Assembly (NCBI GenBank): GCA_947044365.1
Contig: OX345636.1
Location: forward strand, 9,692,001-9,756,000
Direction of reading: 5' to 3'
DNA: 64,000 bases
From: Petrosia ficiformis
Taxonomy: Eukaryota > Porifera > Demospongiae > Haplosclerida > Petrosiidae
Shown here: positions 48,121 to 49,648 of the stretch, one piece after another
Layout of the letters: every line of letters begins with the position of its first letter
Position numbering within the stretch: position 1 is the first letter of the stretch
Position numbers and translations under genes: made by a program
The notes under the pieces: generated by a model
Told to the model about the DNA's origin: nothing
The model's input: only the letters and a program-made list of their open reading frames with translations
The model's database searches: none

Positions 48121-49648
48121 TAAATAGATATATATTTAAACACACTGCATAGTGCATACACTTAATTGTTACACAGATTATCAATGTGCACCTACCAAAG
48201 TTGTGCCTTTAGTCCCACCAATCTCAAGTGTCTTTCCCAGACCTTCATTTTCTAACTGGAAAAACAATCGGACAGCACCATCCTTGTTTGCTTTCTTCCT
48301 ATACTTTTTTGTGCCAACAGTGGTGTTAAAAAAAATGTTTATCCAGGAAGAAGGAGGGAGTACGCACATACATCATCATTAAGGTGTAGGTGGACACAGA
48401 GGTGTGTGGGCAATGCTTCTCGTAGATGTCAAGATATGCTCGGATGACAAGACGAATAAACAGGATTACATTCGTTTTCTTTCTACTATACATCTGTGAC
48501 TTGCACAATATGAGAGAAATTCAAAAATTGCAATCAAATGGTTATGATATGAAAAGTGGGTCCTCACCTAGGACATCCCGAGTTTTCCCTGAACACAGGG
48601 ACAACTATGACCTGGGATTATGATACGAAAAGTGGGTCCACACCTGGGACATCCTAAGTTTTCCCTGGACACAGGGACAACTCTGACCTGGGATTATGAC
48701 ATGAAAGTGGATTCATACCTGGGACATCCTAAGTTTTCCCTGGACACAGGGACAACTTTGACCTGGGATTATGATATGAAAAGTGGGTCCACACCTGGGA
48801 CATCCTGAGTTTTCCCTGGACACAGGGACAACTATGACCTGGGATTATGATACGAAAAGTGGGTCCACACCTGGGACATCCTAAGTTTTCCCTGGACACA
48901 GGAACAACTCTAACCTGGGATTATGACATGAAAAGTGTATTCATACCTGGGACATCCTAAGTTTTCCCTGGACACAGGGACAACTATGACCTGGGATTAT
49001 GATACGAAAAGTGGGTCCACACCTGGGACATCCTAAGTTTTCCCTGGATGCAGGGACAACTCTGACCTGGGATTATGACATGAAAAGTGGATTCATACCT
49101 GGGACATTCCTGGACATAGGGACCAGGGATGAAAAGTGGTCCACATGAGGGATATTCATAGTTAACCTTGGATTATAAATGTAGTTCCATAGAAAAACAG
49201 TACATCCATATAACACTACATACATGTAAGTATCAATTTCAGTACAATTAATATGACATTATAAGCAATCCCAAAACCTTGTTGGAATACTTTGACATAT
49301 GATGGTAATCCCGGATAACAATCGGCAGGATATCAAGCAGCAGAGTATTGCCTTATGAATTGAATAACGAAAGAACCCCCACAGCCAACTTGATTGTAAA
49401 AACCACATTTGTGGAACAAAATTGGTTTGAAAAAAATGTGGCGTTTGTACGGGAAGCCAACAAAATTATTTTGTTAACCCCAACTCCACAAATGTGTAAT
49501 TTGTTAACATTATGTGATTATTACTATATAATTATACATATCCTCTCTCTCTCTCTCTCAGCATGTTGAATGTAGTGATGAGTCACTTCATCACCTGGTG
49601 TTAACAGCTGCAAAAAGATTACAGTCTTCTCTTGAGTGTTTTACATAA
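3578..49648 (+). CDS. CPSF3: CPSF3 / CPSF-73, 18 visible exons, 5' end missing
   Basis: Catalytic endonuclease of the cleavage and polyadenylation complex and of histone pre-mRNA 3' processing; metallo-beta-lactamase plus beta-CASP fold, nuclear. Exons read: 3578-3670, 4967-5056, 5515-5575, 6979-7149, 7864-7958, 8957-9115, 26407-26476, 26857-26933, 29883-29957, 34749-34826, 35658-35766, 36328-36362, 38956-39063, 40825-40878, 41333-41420, 43382-43442, 44096-44219, 49562-49648. Junctions use GT/AG with consistent phases and give ~544 residues ending in TAA. Visible family motifs: AGHVLGAA (motif 3 His), YTGDFS (motif 4 Asp), ESTYG (motif A), SFSAHTD (motif B), [10 protein letters not shown] (motif C). 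About 130-140 N-terminal residues with HxHxDH are absent from the window (the human protein is ~684 aa). Introns reach 17.3 kb and are loaded with mobile elements. The core frame is unbroken, so I read it as functional. Confidence 0.93.
3680..3900 (-). mobile_element. tRNA-derived SINE, copy 1
   Basis: A (GAAA)n tract is followed by a minus-strand tRNA-like block at 3772-3844 with a Pol III A box (TAGCTCAGTTGGTAGAGC) and B box (GGTTCGAATCC). The acceptor stem has mismatches, so it is not a working tRNA. A second copy lies at 33500-33712 with this block in the opposite orientation. Confidence 0.8.
3968..4392 (+). mobile_element. MITE family A (TATCCCTATGATTGCTTT ends), copy 1
   Basis: Starts with the small palindrome GGCCCGTAGGGCC and ATCCCTATGATTGCTTT; ends with the inverse AAAGCAATCATAGGGATA followed by a T-rich tail. 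It has no coding capacity. The shared internal block runs from TTAATGGGCGTGGCGCGTAA through AGACCAGCAGAAA to GATAATCAAAATAATAACTA. Other copies: 8172-8528, 37120-37482, 37500-37872 (inverted), 42848-43265, 53407-53682 (inverted), and a partial at 6660-6930. Confidence 0.8.
4393..4966. repeat. Intron sequence rich in TACATGTA
   Basis: Intron without exons. Repeated TACATGTAC runs occur near 4558-4586, 4806-4824 and 4855-4868. The ORFs here are by-products of these repeats. Confidence 0.6.
4967..5056 (+). CDS. CPSF3: CPSF3 exon
   Basis: Acceptor AATTGTAG, donor TCA|GTATGT, 30 codons in phase 0. Encodes [20 protein letters not shown]; the Asp of YTGDFS is the bridging metal ligand (motif 4). 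Confidence 0.93.
5515..5575 (+). CDS. CPSF3: CPSF3 exon
   Basis: Acceptor TTCTTTAG, donor T|GTGAG. Encodes [20 protein letters not shown] (motif A Glu in ESTYG). It leaves one base of the next codon, which matches the following exon. Confidence 0.92.
5838..6400 (+). repeat. Dispersed repeat family B, copy 1
   Basis: Begins AAAAAAAGTTAACGTTTTG. Related sequence recurs as a 5' part at 33850-34160 and a 3' part at 34900-35075, whose end carries the reverse complement of this start. That suggests a DNA transposon with terminal inverted repeats. No ORF. Confidence 0.6.
6597..6657. repeat. TACATGTA/TATATACATG tandem run
   Basis: About sixty bases made of TACATGTACATGTATA units. Similar runs occur at 3145-3198, 5798-5826 and 7985-8020. 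Confidence 0.85.
6660..6930 (+). mobile_element. MITE family A, 5'-truncated copy
   Basis: Ends with AGCAATCATAGGGATAT and a T-rich tail like other family A copies. Its internal sequence (GAGACACTAGTGCCATCAGC) matches the copy at 42848-43265. Confidence 0.6.
6979..7149 (+). CDS. CPSF3: CPSF3 exon
   Basis: Acceptor TTTTCTAG, donor G|GTACGA. Encodes [20 protein letters not shown], then LDEYW and [12 protein letters not shown], the conserved beta-CASP core that follows motif A. Confidence 0.93.
7213..7761. mobile_element. Non-autonomous hAT element with exact 8-bp target duplication
   Basis: Ends TAGGGATGGGTGGTATAC and, inverted, TATGGATGGGCAGTATT. It is flanked by the identical octamer GTTGTGAT (7205-7212 and 7762-7769). 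It is 549 bp and carries no transposase. Confidence 0.85.
7832..7863. repeat. (CA)n microsatellite at a splice acceptor
   Basis: A pure CA run whose last AG serves as the acceptor of the CPSF3 exon at 7864. Confidence 0.9.
7864..7958 (+). CDS. CPSF3: CPSF3 exon
   Basis: Acceptor is the end of a (CA)n tract, ACACACAG; donor AAA|GTAAAA. Encodes [17 protein letters not shown] and [10 protein letters not shown]. The CA microsatellite directly abuts the acceptor. Confidence 0.92.
7970..8956. other. Intron: repeat run, family A MITE, no gene
   Basis: Contains TACATGTAC repeats (7985-8020), the family A MITE (8172-8528) with a poly-G tract, and otherwise AT-rich sequence. Confidence 0.5.
8172..8528 (+). 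mobile_element. MITE family A, copy with poly-G expansion
   Basis: Its first part is shortened to TTATGGCCCATAGGGACG; the remainder follows the family through CACAGGGATACTTTTTTCTC. A G run of more than 20 bases (about 8212-8235) replaces the CCCGGGGG segment of copy 1 and may form a G-quadruplex on the plus strand. Confidence 0.75.
8957..9115 (+). CDS. CPSF3: CPSF3 exon
   Basis: Acceptor ATTCACAG, donor AAG|GTTAGC. Encodes [20 protein letters not shown] and [15 protein letters not shown], near-invariant in CPSF-73 proteins. The 17.3-kb intron follows. Confidence 0.93.
9313..9710. mobile_element. Non-autonomous hAT element with exact 8-bp target duplication
   Basis: Ends CAGTGCCCTCCACA and, inverted, CAGTGCTCTCCACA. 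The identical octamer ATGTATAC flanks it at 9305-9312 and 9711-9718. It is 398 bp and has no ORF of note. Confidence 0.87.
9820..10410 (+). repeat. Dispersed repeat family C, copy 1
   Basis: Starts near GGGCGAGTCTTTAGCACTTT and runs to the CACACCC-rich end. A close direct copy is at 58885-59475. The block TCGATTTAAAGACTTGA occurs twice within each copy, so the unit has an internal duplication. No coding capacity seen. Confidence 0.8.
10411..11030. other. Intron, no feature recognised
   Basis: AT-rich sequence between the family C repeat and the 56-bp minisatellite. No gene or repeat I can name. Confidence 0.4.
11046..11745. repeat. 56-bp minisatellite, ~12-13 copies
   Basis: Head-to-tail units with core GACAACAGCAGCATGATAAT followed by ACAATGCCTTTCTTGTCAAT. 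Copies differ by a few substitutions (AGAGG/AGAAG, TTTC/TTCC). There are no unique spacers, so it is not a CRISPR-like array. Confidence 0.92.
11805..11985. repeat. 90-bp tandem duplication
   Basis: Two nearly identical 90-bp units beginning CTAAATGCGTTCACGTGTAC and ending GATGCTCATGTTTGC. They keep one frame open on the plus strand, which makes a repetitive 103-codon ORF that I regard as spurious. Confidence 0.9.
11986..12698. other. Intron, no feature recognised
   Basis: AT-rich sequence between the 90-bp duplication and the minus-strand spliced gene. Nothing further supportable. Confidence 0.4.
12699..13501 (-). CDS. Spliced minus-strand gene, unknown function, probably transposon-derived
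   Basis: Three phase-compatible exons on the minus strand: 13426-13501, 13252-13361, 12699-13022 (acceptors TTTAG, GTATAG, AACAG; donors GTATGT, GTAAGC). They give ~170 codons with no in-frame stop. The product is highly charged: a Lys/Arg/Glu-rich middle ([20 protein letters not shown]), then [18 protein letters not shown], a basic segment RQMKRR and a C-terminal [18 protein letters not shown]. The SSEES...PLPWRS...PSSR...P.W order resembles small accessory proteins I recall beside transposons in cnidarian and sponge genomes, but I cannot name the family. No initiating ATG is visible, so a 5' exon is probably missing. It lies inside a CPSF3 intron, antisense, and just upstream of the plus-strand ORF at 13581. 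Either a transposon gene or a small nested host gene. Confidence 0.5.
13581..14058 (+). CDS. Plus-strand terminal exon, unknown transposon-type protein
   Basis: Open frame of ~157 codons. It opens with TTG; the first ATG is at 13708, and a plausible acceptor (ATTCACAG) ends at 13580, so it is better read as a last exon. Visible features are [31 protein letters not shown] and [10 protein letters not shown]. The pattern 'hydrophobic beta segment, [12 protein letters not shown]' resembles a C-terminal region I associate with transposon-encoded proteins of cnidarians and sponges; I cannot give a family. It lies divergent to the minus-strand gene 12699-13501, so both may belong to one element. Confidence 0.35.
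14440..14725. repeat. ~90-bp imperfect tandem repeat, ~3 copies
   Basis: Units share TCACATTTCTGTAT...GAAGTGTCATGTATG...CATTCAGATATATTTCCTAC. Copies are clearly diverged. Confidence 0.8.
14950..15905 (-). pseudogene. Decayed Crypton-type tyrosine recombinase
   Basis: Collinear with the better preserved Crypton at 46580-47641 but broken by stops and frameshifts. In order on the minus strand: [11 protein letters not shown] (N-terminal helix region), [36 protein letters not shown], then a stop, [35 protein letters not shown], and at 14950-15090 [20 protein letters not shown] and [16 protein letters not shown]. The catalytic HxxR is altered to HNLC (Arg lost), while GHHS and the Tyr of NYEHT remain. 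Clearly dead. Confidence 0.75.
16330..18129 (-). pseudogene. Broken hAT transposase (TTF-type finger and dimerisation domain)
   Basis: Starts [24 protein letters not shown]-type zinc-finger region follows ([29 protein letters not shown]). A middle region holds [20 protein letters not shown], typical of the ZMYM/ZNF862-like hAT branch. The C-terminal hAT dimerisation segment at ~16385-16500 reads [13 protein letters not shown], an in-frame stop (TGA), then [20 protein letters not shown]. Several frameshifts lie near 17630, 17430 and 17850, and a MITE splits codons at 16915-17290; without it the frame continues. Non-functional copy. Confidence 0.85.
16915..17290. mobile_element. TA-flanked MITE nested in the hAT transposase
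   Basis: Near-perfect terminal inverted repeats CCGTATAGCGGGAAATTTTC at both ends, flanked by TA. Removing the element with one TA leaves the hAT reading frame continuous (EDIFSGSY), which fixes the TA duplication. Same terminal type as the elements at 24599-25961 and 63777-63970. Confidence 0.9.
18259..18807. other. Intron with one possible orphan exon
   Basis: Mostly featureless. On the plus strand 18452-18540 reads [20 protein letters not shown] then TLVTAALLV and ends exactly at a consensus donor GTAAGT, so it might be a stray exon. I see no acceptor or partner exon and do not annotate it as a gene. Confidence 0.25.
18808..19170 (-). pseudogene. Minus-strand coding-like remnant, possibly the 3' end of the ankyrin gene
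   Basis: The frame reads [34 protein letters not shown], a stop, then [20 protein letters not shown] and [20 protein letters not shown] to a stop at 18808. Composition looks coding. I cannot assign a family. It lies downstream, in sense, of the ankyrin-type exons at 20330-22490 and could be their tail. Confidence 0.3.
19171..19849. other. No feature recognised
   Basis: AT-rich sequence without a supportable exon or repeat family. Confidence 0.4.
19850..20008 (-). pseudogene. Minus-strand coding-like segment beside the ankyrin array
   Basis: After a TTTTTAG that could be an acceptor, the frame reads [20 protein letters not shown] and [20 protein letters not shown] up to a TAA. It looks like a real or recently lost exon; family unknown. 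Same strand as the ankyrin-like exons. Confidence 0.3.
20030..22500 (-). pseudogene. Degenerate ankyrin-repeat gene, exon-intron units duplicated
   Basis: Ankyrin starts are visible on the minus strand: [18 protein letters not shown] at ~20390-20335, [18 protein letters not shown] at ~22143-22090, GWTPIHNAA near 22480, and the repeated [10 protein letters not shown] in the array between. The canonical TPLHxAA signature identifies the family. Each short coding block is followed by stops or intron-like AT-rich DNA, so the present sequence cannot give a continuous ankyrin protein without many small exons. Blocks 20020-20450 and 21770-22230 are diverged copies of each other, and 22300-22500 is a third, more decayed one. 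Either a dying gene or a multi-exon gene with one ankyrin half-repeat per exon; I favour decay. Confidence 0.6.
20397..21745. repeat. ~172-bp tandem array, 7-8 units, each with an ankyrin start
   Basis: Head-to-tail units recur about every 172 bp; the marker GTGCAGCATGATGAAGAGGC appears near 20537, 20709, 20881, 21053, 21226, 21398 and 21570. Read on the minus strand each unit holds [20 protein letters not shown] then [13 protein letters not shown] and a stop, followed by intron-like sequence. A few units have a one-base change (CGTAC versus CTTAC) that alters TPL. Units are almost identical, so the amplification is recent. Confidence 0.92.
22501..24598. other. Intron; unassigned coding-like patch at 23319-23555 (-)
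   Basis: Mostly AT-rich. On the minus strand, 23319-23555 holds a 78-codon frame ([40 protein letters not shown]) that I cannot assign. 23035-23170 has a short repetitive GACTGGAGA pattern. A region of TTTAGTTATAGTTTAGTTAA repeats occurs at 24100-24160. Confidence 0.3.
24797..25075 (+). pseudogene. pogo-like transposase N-terminal fragment
   Basis: The frame reads [20 protein letters not shown] and [11 protein letters not shown], then shifts to [40 protein letters not shown] and [11 protein letters not shown] before ending. This order (helix-turn-helix, W..K..Y, K(R)GRPL.LGEELD..V..YI..LR) is typical of pogo-like DDE transposases of cnidarians and sponges. The catalytic domain is absent and one frameshift is visible, so it cannot mobilise anything itself. 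Confidence 0.65.
25097..25790 (-). pseudogene. HIRAN-domain transposon protein, frameshifted
   Basis: Minus-strand frame of 143 codons begins [20 protein letters not shown] and holds a HIRAN-like domain: [75 protein letters not shown]. After a stop the downstream frame has [20 protein letters not shown], and after a further frame change [20 protein letters not shown] and [12 protein letters not shown] recognise that combination (HIRAN, LSDxHIN.AQ.LL, [11 protein letters not shown]) from transposon-borne proteins in cnidarian genomes. HIRAN domains bind DNA ends in SNF2 and HLTF-type proteins; the role in the transposon is unknown. At least two disruptions make it a pseudogene. Confidence 0.6.
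25962..26406. other. Intron, no feature recognised
   Basis: AT-rich end of the 17.3-kb intron. The sequence GAGAGGTGTGAGCAATAA (about 26172-26189) recurs in inverted form at about 26300-26318 (TTATTGCTCACACCTCTC), so a ~145-bp hairpin-ended segment may be a small MITE. Confidence 0.5.
26407..26476 (+). CDS. CPSF3: CPSF3 exon
   Basis: Acceptor ATTGTTAG, donor G|GTATGT. Encodes [20 protein letters not shown] then MSV. The last ~27 bases are partly duplicated in the next intron at 26782-26808. Confidence 0.92.
26782..26808 (+). repeat. CPSF3: Partial duplication of a CPSF3 exon end inside the next intron
   Basis: GAATACCATTAGGAATGTCT followed by GTAGGTC repeats the end of the exon at 26407-26476 (GAATACCATTAAGAATGTCT, GTAGGTA) with one change in the exon part. 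Confidence 0.75.
26857..26933 (+). CDS. CPSF3: CPSF3 exon with motif B
   Basis: Acceptor TTTTTTCAG, donor ATA|GTAAGTATG. Encodes [20 protein letters not shown]; the His of SAHTD is the motif B metal ligand. Its donor is the first unit of the 26931-28850 minisatellite. Confidence 0.93.
26931..28850. repeat. 40/43-bp minisatellite seeded on a CPSF3 splice donor
   Basis: About 45 head-to-tail units of AGTATGTTTCTGTCTTGTAT and CAGTATCTCTTATACATATA. About 20 of the unit junctions read ATATAGTAAGTATG, the exact end of the exon at 26857-26933 with its donor; the rest lack three bases and read ATATAAGTATG. Near 28195 and 28790 and again at 29145-29230 slightly different units carry TCCTCCACACATTATAC. 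Confidence 0.93.
28855..29882. repeat. Intron: TTAGTTAACTAA repeats and TACTG/TACTA microsatellite
   Basis: 28860-29140 is built of TTTTAGTTAACTAAAA-like palindromic pieces. 29480-29860 is a pentanucleotide microsatellite (TACTG with TACTA and AACTG variants) with a higher-order repeat of roughly 110 bp. Confidence 0.8.
29883..29957 (+). CDS. CPSF3: CPSF3 exon with motif C
   Basis: Acceptor ATCTGCAG, donor GAG|GTATGT, 25 codons in phase 0. Encodes [20 protein letters not shown]; the His of LVHGE is the motif C ligand. Confidence 0.93.
30007..30333. mobile_element. hAT-type MITE family D, copy 1
   Basis: Ends CAGGGCTGGGACG and, inverted, TAGGGCTGGGAAAA. Near-identical 8-bp flanks CTTTAACC / CTTTTAAC. 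Shares internal blocks (ACATGTTTTTATCAATGTTG, GAAGCAGCCAGCAA) with 35830-36254. No ORF of note. Confidence 0.78.
30334..31584. other. Intron with AACACAACATGA microsatellite
   Basis: 30690-30890 is a 10-12-bp repeat (AACACAACAT with A/G variation). The rest is AT-rich; the minus-strand Cys/Val-rich ORFs across the microsatellite are artefacts of it. Confidence 0.7.
31730..32185 (-). pseudogene. C-terminal fragment of a pogo/Tigger transposase
   Basis: Reads [40 protein letters not shown], a frameshift, [33 protein letters not shown], a second shift, [20 protein letters not shown] and [10 protein letters not shown] ending in TAA. The acidic stretch, amphipathic helices and final QTTLDDFF motif are typical of Tigger/CENP-B-type transposase tails. 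The DDE catalytic core is missing. Confidence 0.6.
32175..32275. repeat. ~36-bp tandem repeat, 3 copies
   Basis: AATAAAGGATGACATACTAA followed by CAGTGGATGGACCCC, three times, inside the pogo element and spanning the start of its ORF. Confidence 0.9.
32547..32753 (-). pseudogene. Short acidic ORF, possibly a transposase N-terminus
   Basis: Starts with ATG and reads [20 protein letters not shown], then [20 protein letters not shown]. The 'F.(I/V)..V..M......EGSD(N/D)EF' pattern resembles N-termini of piggyBac-like transposases, but nothing else of that family follows. Weak call. Confidence 0.25.
33171..33206. repeat. Sequence related to the hairpin arm at 41726-41810
   Basis: CCCAACTCAACGCGAACGAA followed by CTTTAAT resembles one arm of the 41726-41810 hairpin; probably another copy of the same small repeat family. 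Confidence 0.45.
33500..33712 (+). mobile_element. tRNA-derived SINE, copy 2, internal block inverted
   Basis: Begins like copy 1 (GATGTTATCGGAGATGTAG, then (GAAA)n and GACACC). The following tRNA-containing block is reversed relative to copy 1 and is bounded by CACC/GGTG. Confidence 0.82.
33602..33674 (+). tRNA. tRNA-like fold, class I, anticodon position GGA (SINE head)
   Basis: 73 nt fold into a full cloverleaf: acceptor GCCTTGG/CTGAGGC with wobble pairs, D arm GCTC...GAGC, anticodon stem TCTGT/ACAGA with loop CTGGAGT, T arm GTGGG TTCGAAT CCCAC. GGA would read Ser, yet the variable loop is only five bases, unlike real tRNA-Ser, and a related block occurs in the SINE at 3680-3900. I read it as the SINE promoter head, not a working tRNA gene. 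Confidence 0.5.
33850..34160 (+). repeat. Dispersed repeat family B, 5' part
   Basis: Matches 5910-6190 (CTAACTTACTTTGC, AAAGCCATTGATGTCAA, TTTAGACAGAAGACCTT). Confidence 0.65.
34161..34748. other. Intron with one transposon end
   Basis: No gene. Around 34490-34530 the sequence AACGAAAATTACCCGCTAGT then ATACAG|TA looks like an end of the TA-flanked element family (inverted CTGTATACTAGCGGGTAATT); I find no partner end. Confidence 0.45.
34749..34826 (+). CDS. CPSF3: CPSF3 exon
   Basis: Acceptor TTTTTTAG, donor AAA|GTTAGT, 26 codons. Encodes [20 protein letters not shown], matching the family's NPRNTEAV...FRGEKLAK stretch. Confidence 0.92.
34900..35075 (+). repeat. Dispersed repeat family B, 3' part
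   Basis: Matches 6255-6360 (GGCATTCATGTGATTTCTTG) and ends AAACGTTAACTTTTTT, the inverse of the family's 5' end at 5838. Confidence 0.65.
35658..35766 (+). CDS. CPSF3: CPSF3 exon
   Basis: Acceptor CATTTAG, donor A|GTGAGT. Encodes [20 protein letters not shown] and [17 protein letters not shown] pyrimidine-rich, CTCCTC-repeated tract (35390-35640) lies just upstream. Confidence 0.92.
35830..36254. mobile_element. hAT-type MITE family D, copy 2
   Basis: Ends AGGGCTGGGACGAA and, inverted, AGGGCTGGGAAAAA. Same internal blocks as 30007-30333. I see no clean target duplication. Confidence 0.78.
36328..36362 (+). CDS. CPSF3: CPSF3 small exon
   Basis: 35-nt exon: acceptor TATGCAG, donor GAG|GTATGG. 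Encodes [12 protein letters not shown] together with the preceding base, matching NYTDL... of the family. Phase agrees on both sides. Confidence 0.85.
36694..36861 (+). pseudogene. Zinc-binding (PHD-like) tail of a transposase, one stop
   Basis: Reads [35 protein letters not shown], a stop (TAG), then [12 protein letters not shown]. The C..C...(16-18)...EWVQC.C..W.HEDC spacing is a small zinc-binding module I recall at the C-terminus of pogo-like and related transposases. It lies alone in a CPSF3 intron. Confidence 0.45.
36863..37119. other. Intron, no feature recognised
   Basis: AT-rich sequence; nothing supportable. Confidence 0.4.
37120..37482 (+). mobile_element. MITE family A, diverged copy
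   Basis: Matches the family from TTGTATAAGTACTTACAG to AAAGCAATCATAGGGATATC, with many substitutions. Followed after ~17 bp by an inverted copy. Confidence 0.7.
37500..37872 (-). mobile_element. MITE family A, inverted copy
   Basis: Minus-strand copy running from AAAGTATCCCTATGACTGCT to AAGCAATCATAGGGATGGCC. With the plus copy just before it, it makes a tail-to-tail pair. Confidence 0.78.
38006..38522. mobile_element. Probable MITE with ~18-bp inverted ends
   Basis: Ends GGTAGTTAAGGCATGGGCC and, inverted, GGTAATTAAGGCATGGGTCC, 517 bp apart. No ORF. Superfamily not assigned. Confidence 0.65.
38956..39063 (+). CDS. CPSF3: CPSF3 exon
   Basis: Acceptor TTAATAG, donor AGA|GTAAGTG, 36 codons. 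Encodes [20 protein letters not shown] and MVHGQQALR, in the less conserved linker before the C-terminal domain. Confidence 0.85.
39317..39880 (-). mobile_element. hAT derivative with BED-finger remnant and exact 8-bp target duplication
   Basis: Ends AAGGGCTAGAACAACTAG and, inverted, TAGGGCTGGAACAACTAG; ACTTTGAT flanks both sides (39309-39316, 39881-39888). It is 564 bp. Confidence 0.9.
39540..39728 (-). pseudogene. BED-type zinc-finger fragment of a hAT transposase
   Basis: 62-codon frame: a Gly/Ser/Ala start, then [30 protein letters not shown] and a stop. The (S)x(V/C)WKYF...CK.C....(Y/F)H arrangement is the first half of a BED finger, the DNA-binding N-terminus of many hAT transposases. 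The second half and the rest of the protein are gone. Confidence 0.6.
39915..40351. mobile_element. MITE family E with long inverted ends
   Basis: ~60-bp imperfect terminal inverted repeats: CTACACTGCAAAAACAAAAT ... CAGTTGCAAGGA, inverted at the far end as ATACATTGCAAAAACTAAAT ... CAGTTGCAAGGA. TAGTACTA flanks both sides (39907-39914, 40352-40359). Ends of the same family occur at 53244 and 57574. Confidence 0.82.
40352..40560. repeat. ACTAATATTAC-type degenerate simple repeat
   Basis: Irregular 3-bp and 6-bp repetition (TAGTAT, ACTAAT, ATTACT) over about 190 bp. Confidence 0.7.
40825..40878 (+). CDS. CPSF3: CPSF3 exon
   Basis: 18 codons; acceptor TCACAG, donor GAG|GTAAAG. Encodes [18 protein letters not shown], start of the C-terminal domain that contacts CPSF2/symplekin in known complexes. 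Confidence 0.82.
41333..41420 (+). CDS. CPSF3: CPSF3 exon
   Basis: Acceptor TTATAG, donor A|GTAAGA. Encodes [20 protein letters not shown], matching the family's W...NDMYAD pattern. Confidence 0.9.
41726..41810. repeat. Near-perfect 85-nt hairpin (37-bp arms)
   Basis: CTAAAGTGCGTTCACGTTGA...CACCAAACTAAA pairs with TTTAGTTTGGTG...CTGAACGTACTTTAG with two mismatches and an 11-nt loop. Size resembles a microRNA precursor, but the nearly perfect arms and the related sequence at 33171-33206 favour a tiny foldback transposon. Confidence 0.85.
42848..43265 (+). mobile_element. MITE family A, copy
   Basis: Begins TTATGGCCTGTAGGCCCATC and ends CAGTCATATGGATAATGTTT. The internal part resembles 6660-6930 more than copy 1, so the family has at least two subtypes. 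Confidence 0.7.
43382..43442 (+). CDS. CPSF3: CPSF3 exon
   Basis: Acceptor TATTTTAG, donor AA|GTAAGG. Encodes [20 protein letters not shown] then K; weakly conserved, supported by phase and position. Confidence 0.75.
44096..44219 (+). CDS. CPSF3: CPSF3 exon
   Basis: Acceptor TTGGCAG, donor ATG|GTGAGA. Encodes [16 protein letters not shown] and [18 protein letters not shown], equivalent to LQDIFGEDCV...SVTVDGKTANL of the family. Confidence 0.85.
44356..45130. repeat. Imperfect tandem repeats (CAGCATGGAATATCTCAGGA unit)
   Basis: Units such as AATCCCAAGATAGCATGGAA and ATCTCAGGATTGCCCATAAG recur about every 60-120 bp; a separate 54-bp unit (TAGGTATACAAGAATTAACC) is doubled at ~44423-44525. Confidence 0.85.
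45363..45794 (-). CDS. Possible two-exon fragment with Ser/Pro/Lys-rich tail
   Basis: Minus strand: 45721-45794 reads [20 protein letters not shown] then TDT up to a donor GTAAGT. After the intron, 45363-45510 (acceptor GAATATAG) continues in phase with [40 protein letters not shown] and NKTPQKYMQ, then TGA. The SPKS, SPTK, TPKK motifs are like tails of chromatin-binding or cell-cycle proteins, but no domain identifies it. No start is seen, and a stop lies 30 codons upstream in the same frame. It could be the end of a real antisense gene or coincidence. Confidence 0.3.
45579..45615. repeat. Small foldback with GAGGCGAAGCCGAG core
   Basis: TGATATCAGCCC and GGGCTGATATCA flank the core GAGGCGAAGCCGA. 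The same core sits in the larger foldback at 47902-48063, on the other side of the Crypton gene. Confidence 0.8.
46200..46262. repeat. (TA)n and TTTATA microsatellite
   Basis: Simple TA repeat running into TTTATA units, within the last CPSF3 intron. Confidence 0.9.
46580..47641 (-). CDS. Crypton-type tyrosine recombinase (DUF3504-like), N-terminally broken
   Basis: 353-aa frame with ATG. Crypton enzymes cut and rejoin DNA through a Tyr nucleophile; related domains were domesticated in animal proteins such as QRICH1 and ZMYM2. Visible order: [28 protein letters not shown], the first catalytic Arg region [17 protein letters not shown], then [20 protein letters not shown] (HxxR), [20 protein letters not shown] (GH and the probable nucleophilic Tyr). 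All main catalytic residues are present. The N-terminal helical region continues upstream in the same frame ([11 protein letters not shown], stop, [13 protein letters not shown]) where a TGA stands in place of an expected Trp, and a further frameshift leads to 47695-47970. So the catalytic half is open but the full protein is not. Antisense inside the last CPSF3 intron. Confidence 0.85.
   Translation of the reverse strand: MEPTDIVPSDFLQSHDADLVCKLLCRFVLETRRVDGTPYPPATLRSLVSGLNRVLQSNKAPFSALDRSDSRFQDLQKTLDSHSSELHRQGIGAVIESAKSIDPVHEDIFWQKYLLGYCTPKVLQRTVLFYVGLNFVLRGVQEQYDLVPSQFIRVPQDKNFYDSSVYYKYIEYISKNNQHHFKDINTKSKVTCAYALPGNKHCVVKLLDTYLSLLPLDAPHFYMRVLDKFPADPTKSCATKRVGINLLKNIVSELCAQSGIEVYYTNHLLRATAITRMFNSGIPEKVIAETSGHRSTKALRLYEHTSEQQKQDVTKIINSTDTTIQAVEGVGNHDLDKKSLDNNPDVLPYEDAA
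47695..47970 (-). pseudogene. 5' part of the Crypton gene, frameshifted
   Basis: 91-codon minus-strand frame with [40 protein letters not shown] and [16 protein letters not shown], after which homology to the recombinase moves to another frame. Probably the first part of the same protein. Its beginning overlaps the foldback at 47902-48063. Confidence 0.45.
47902..48063. repeat. ~160-bp foldback upstream of the Crypton gene
   Basis: Arms of about 80 bp: GTTAAAGCACCG...TGGGAAATATAGCAC...GGGGTGGGGTC...GAAGCCTCATACAGCA pairs with its inverse, around the core CTCGGCTTCGCCTC. Distinctly GC-richer than its surroundings. May be a terminal structure of the Crypton or an independent foldback element. 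Confidence 0.88.
48066..48118. repeat. (TA)n microsatellite
   Basis: Pure TA run directly after the foldback. Confidence 0.95.
48545..49115. repeat. 76-bp minisatellite, ~7 copies
   Basis: Units with GACCTGGGATTATGATACGA, AAGTGGGTCCACACCTGGGA and CATCCTAAGTTTTCCCTGGA. Lies in the last CPSF3 intron. Plus-strand ORFs across it are repeat artefacts. Confidence 0.92.
49562..49648 (+). CDS. CPSF3: CPSF3 terminal exon
   Basis: A (CT)n tract provides the polypyrimidine tract and acceptor CTCTCTCAG. Encodes [20 protein letters not shown] then QSSLECFT and TAA, matching VECEEGSEDDESLREMV...AAQRL at the family C-terminus. Confidence 0.9.
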   Translation, partial: HVECSDESLHHLVLTAAKRLQSSLECFT

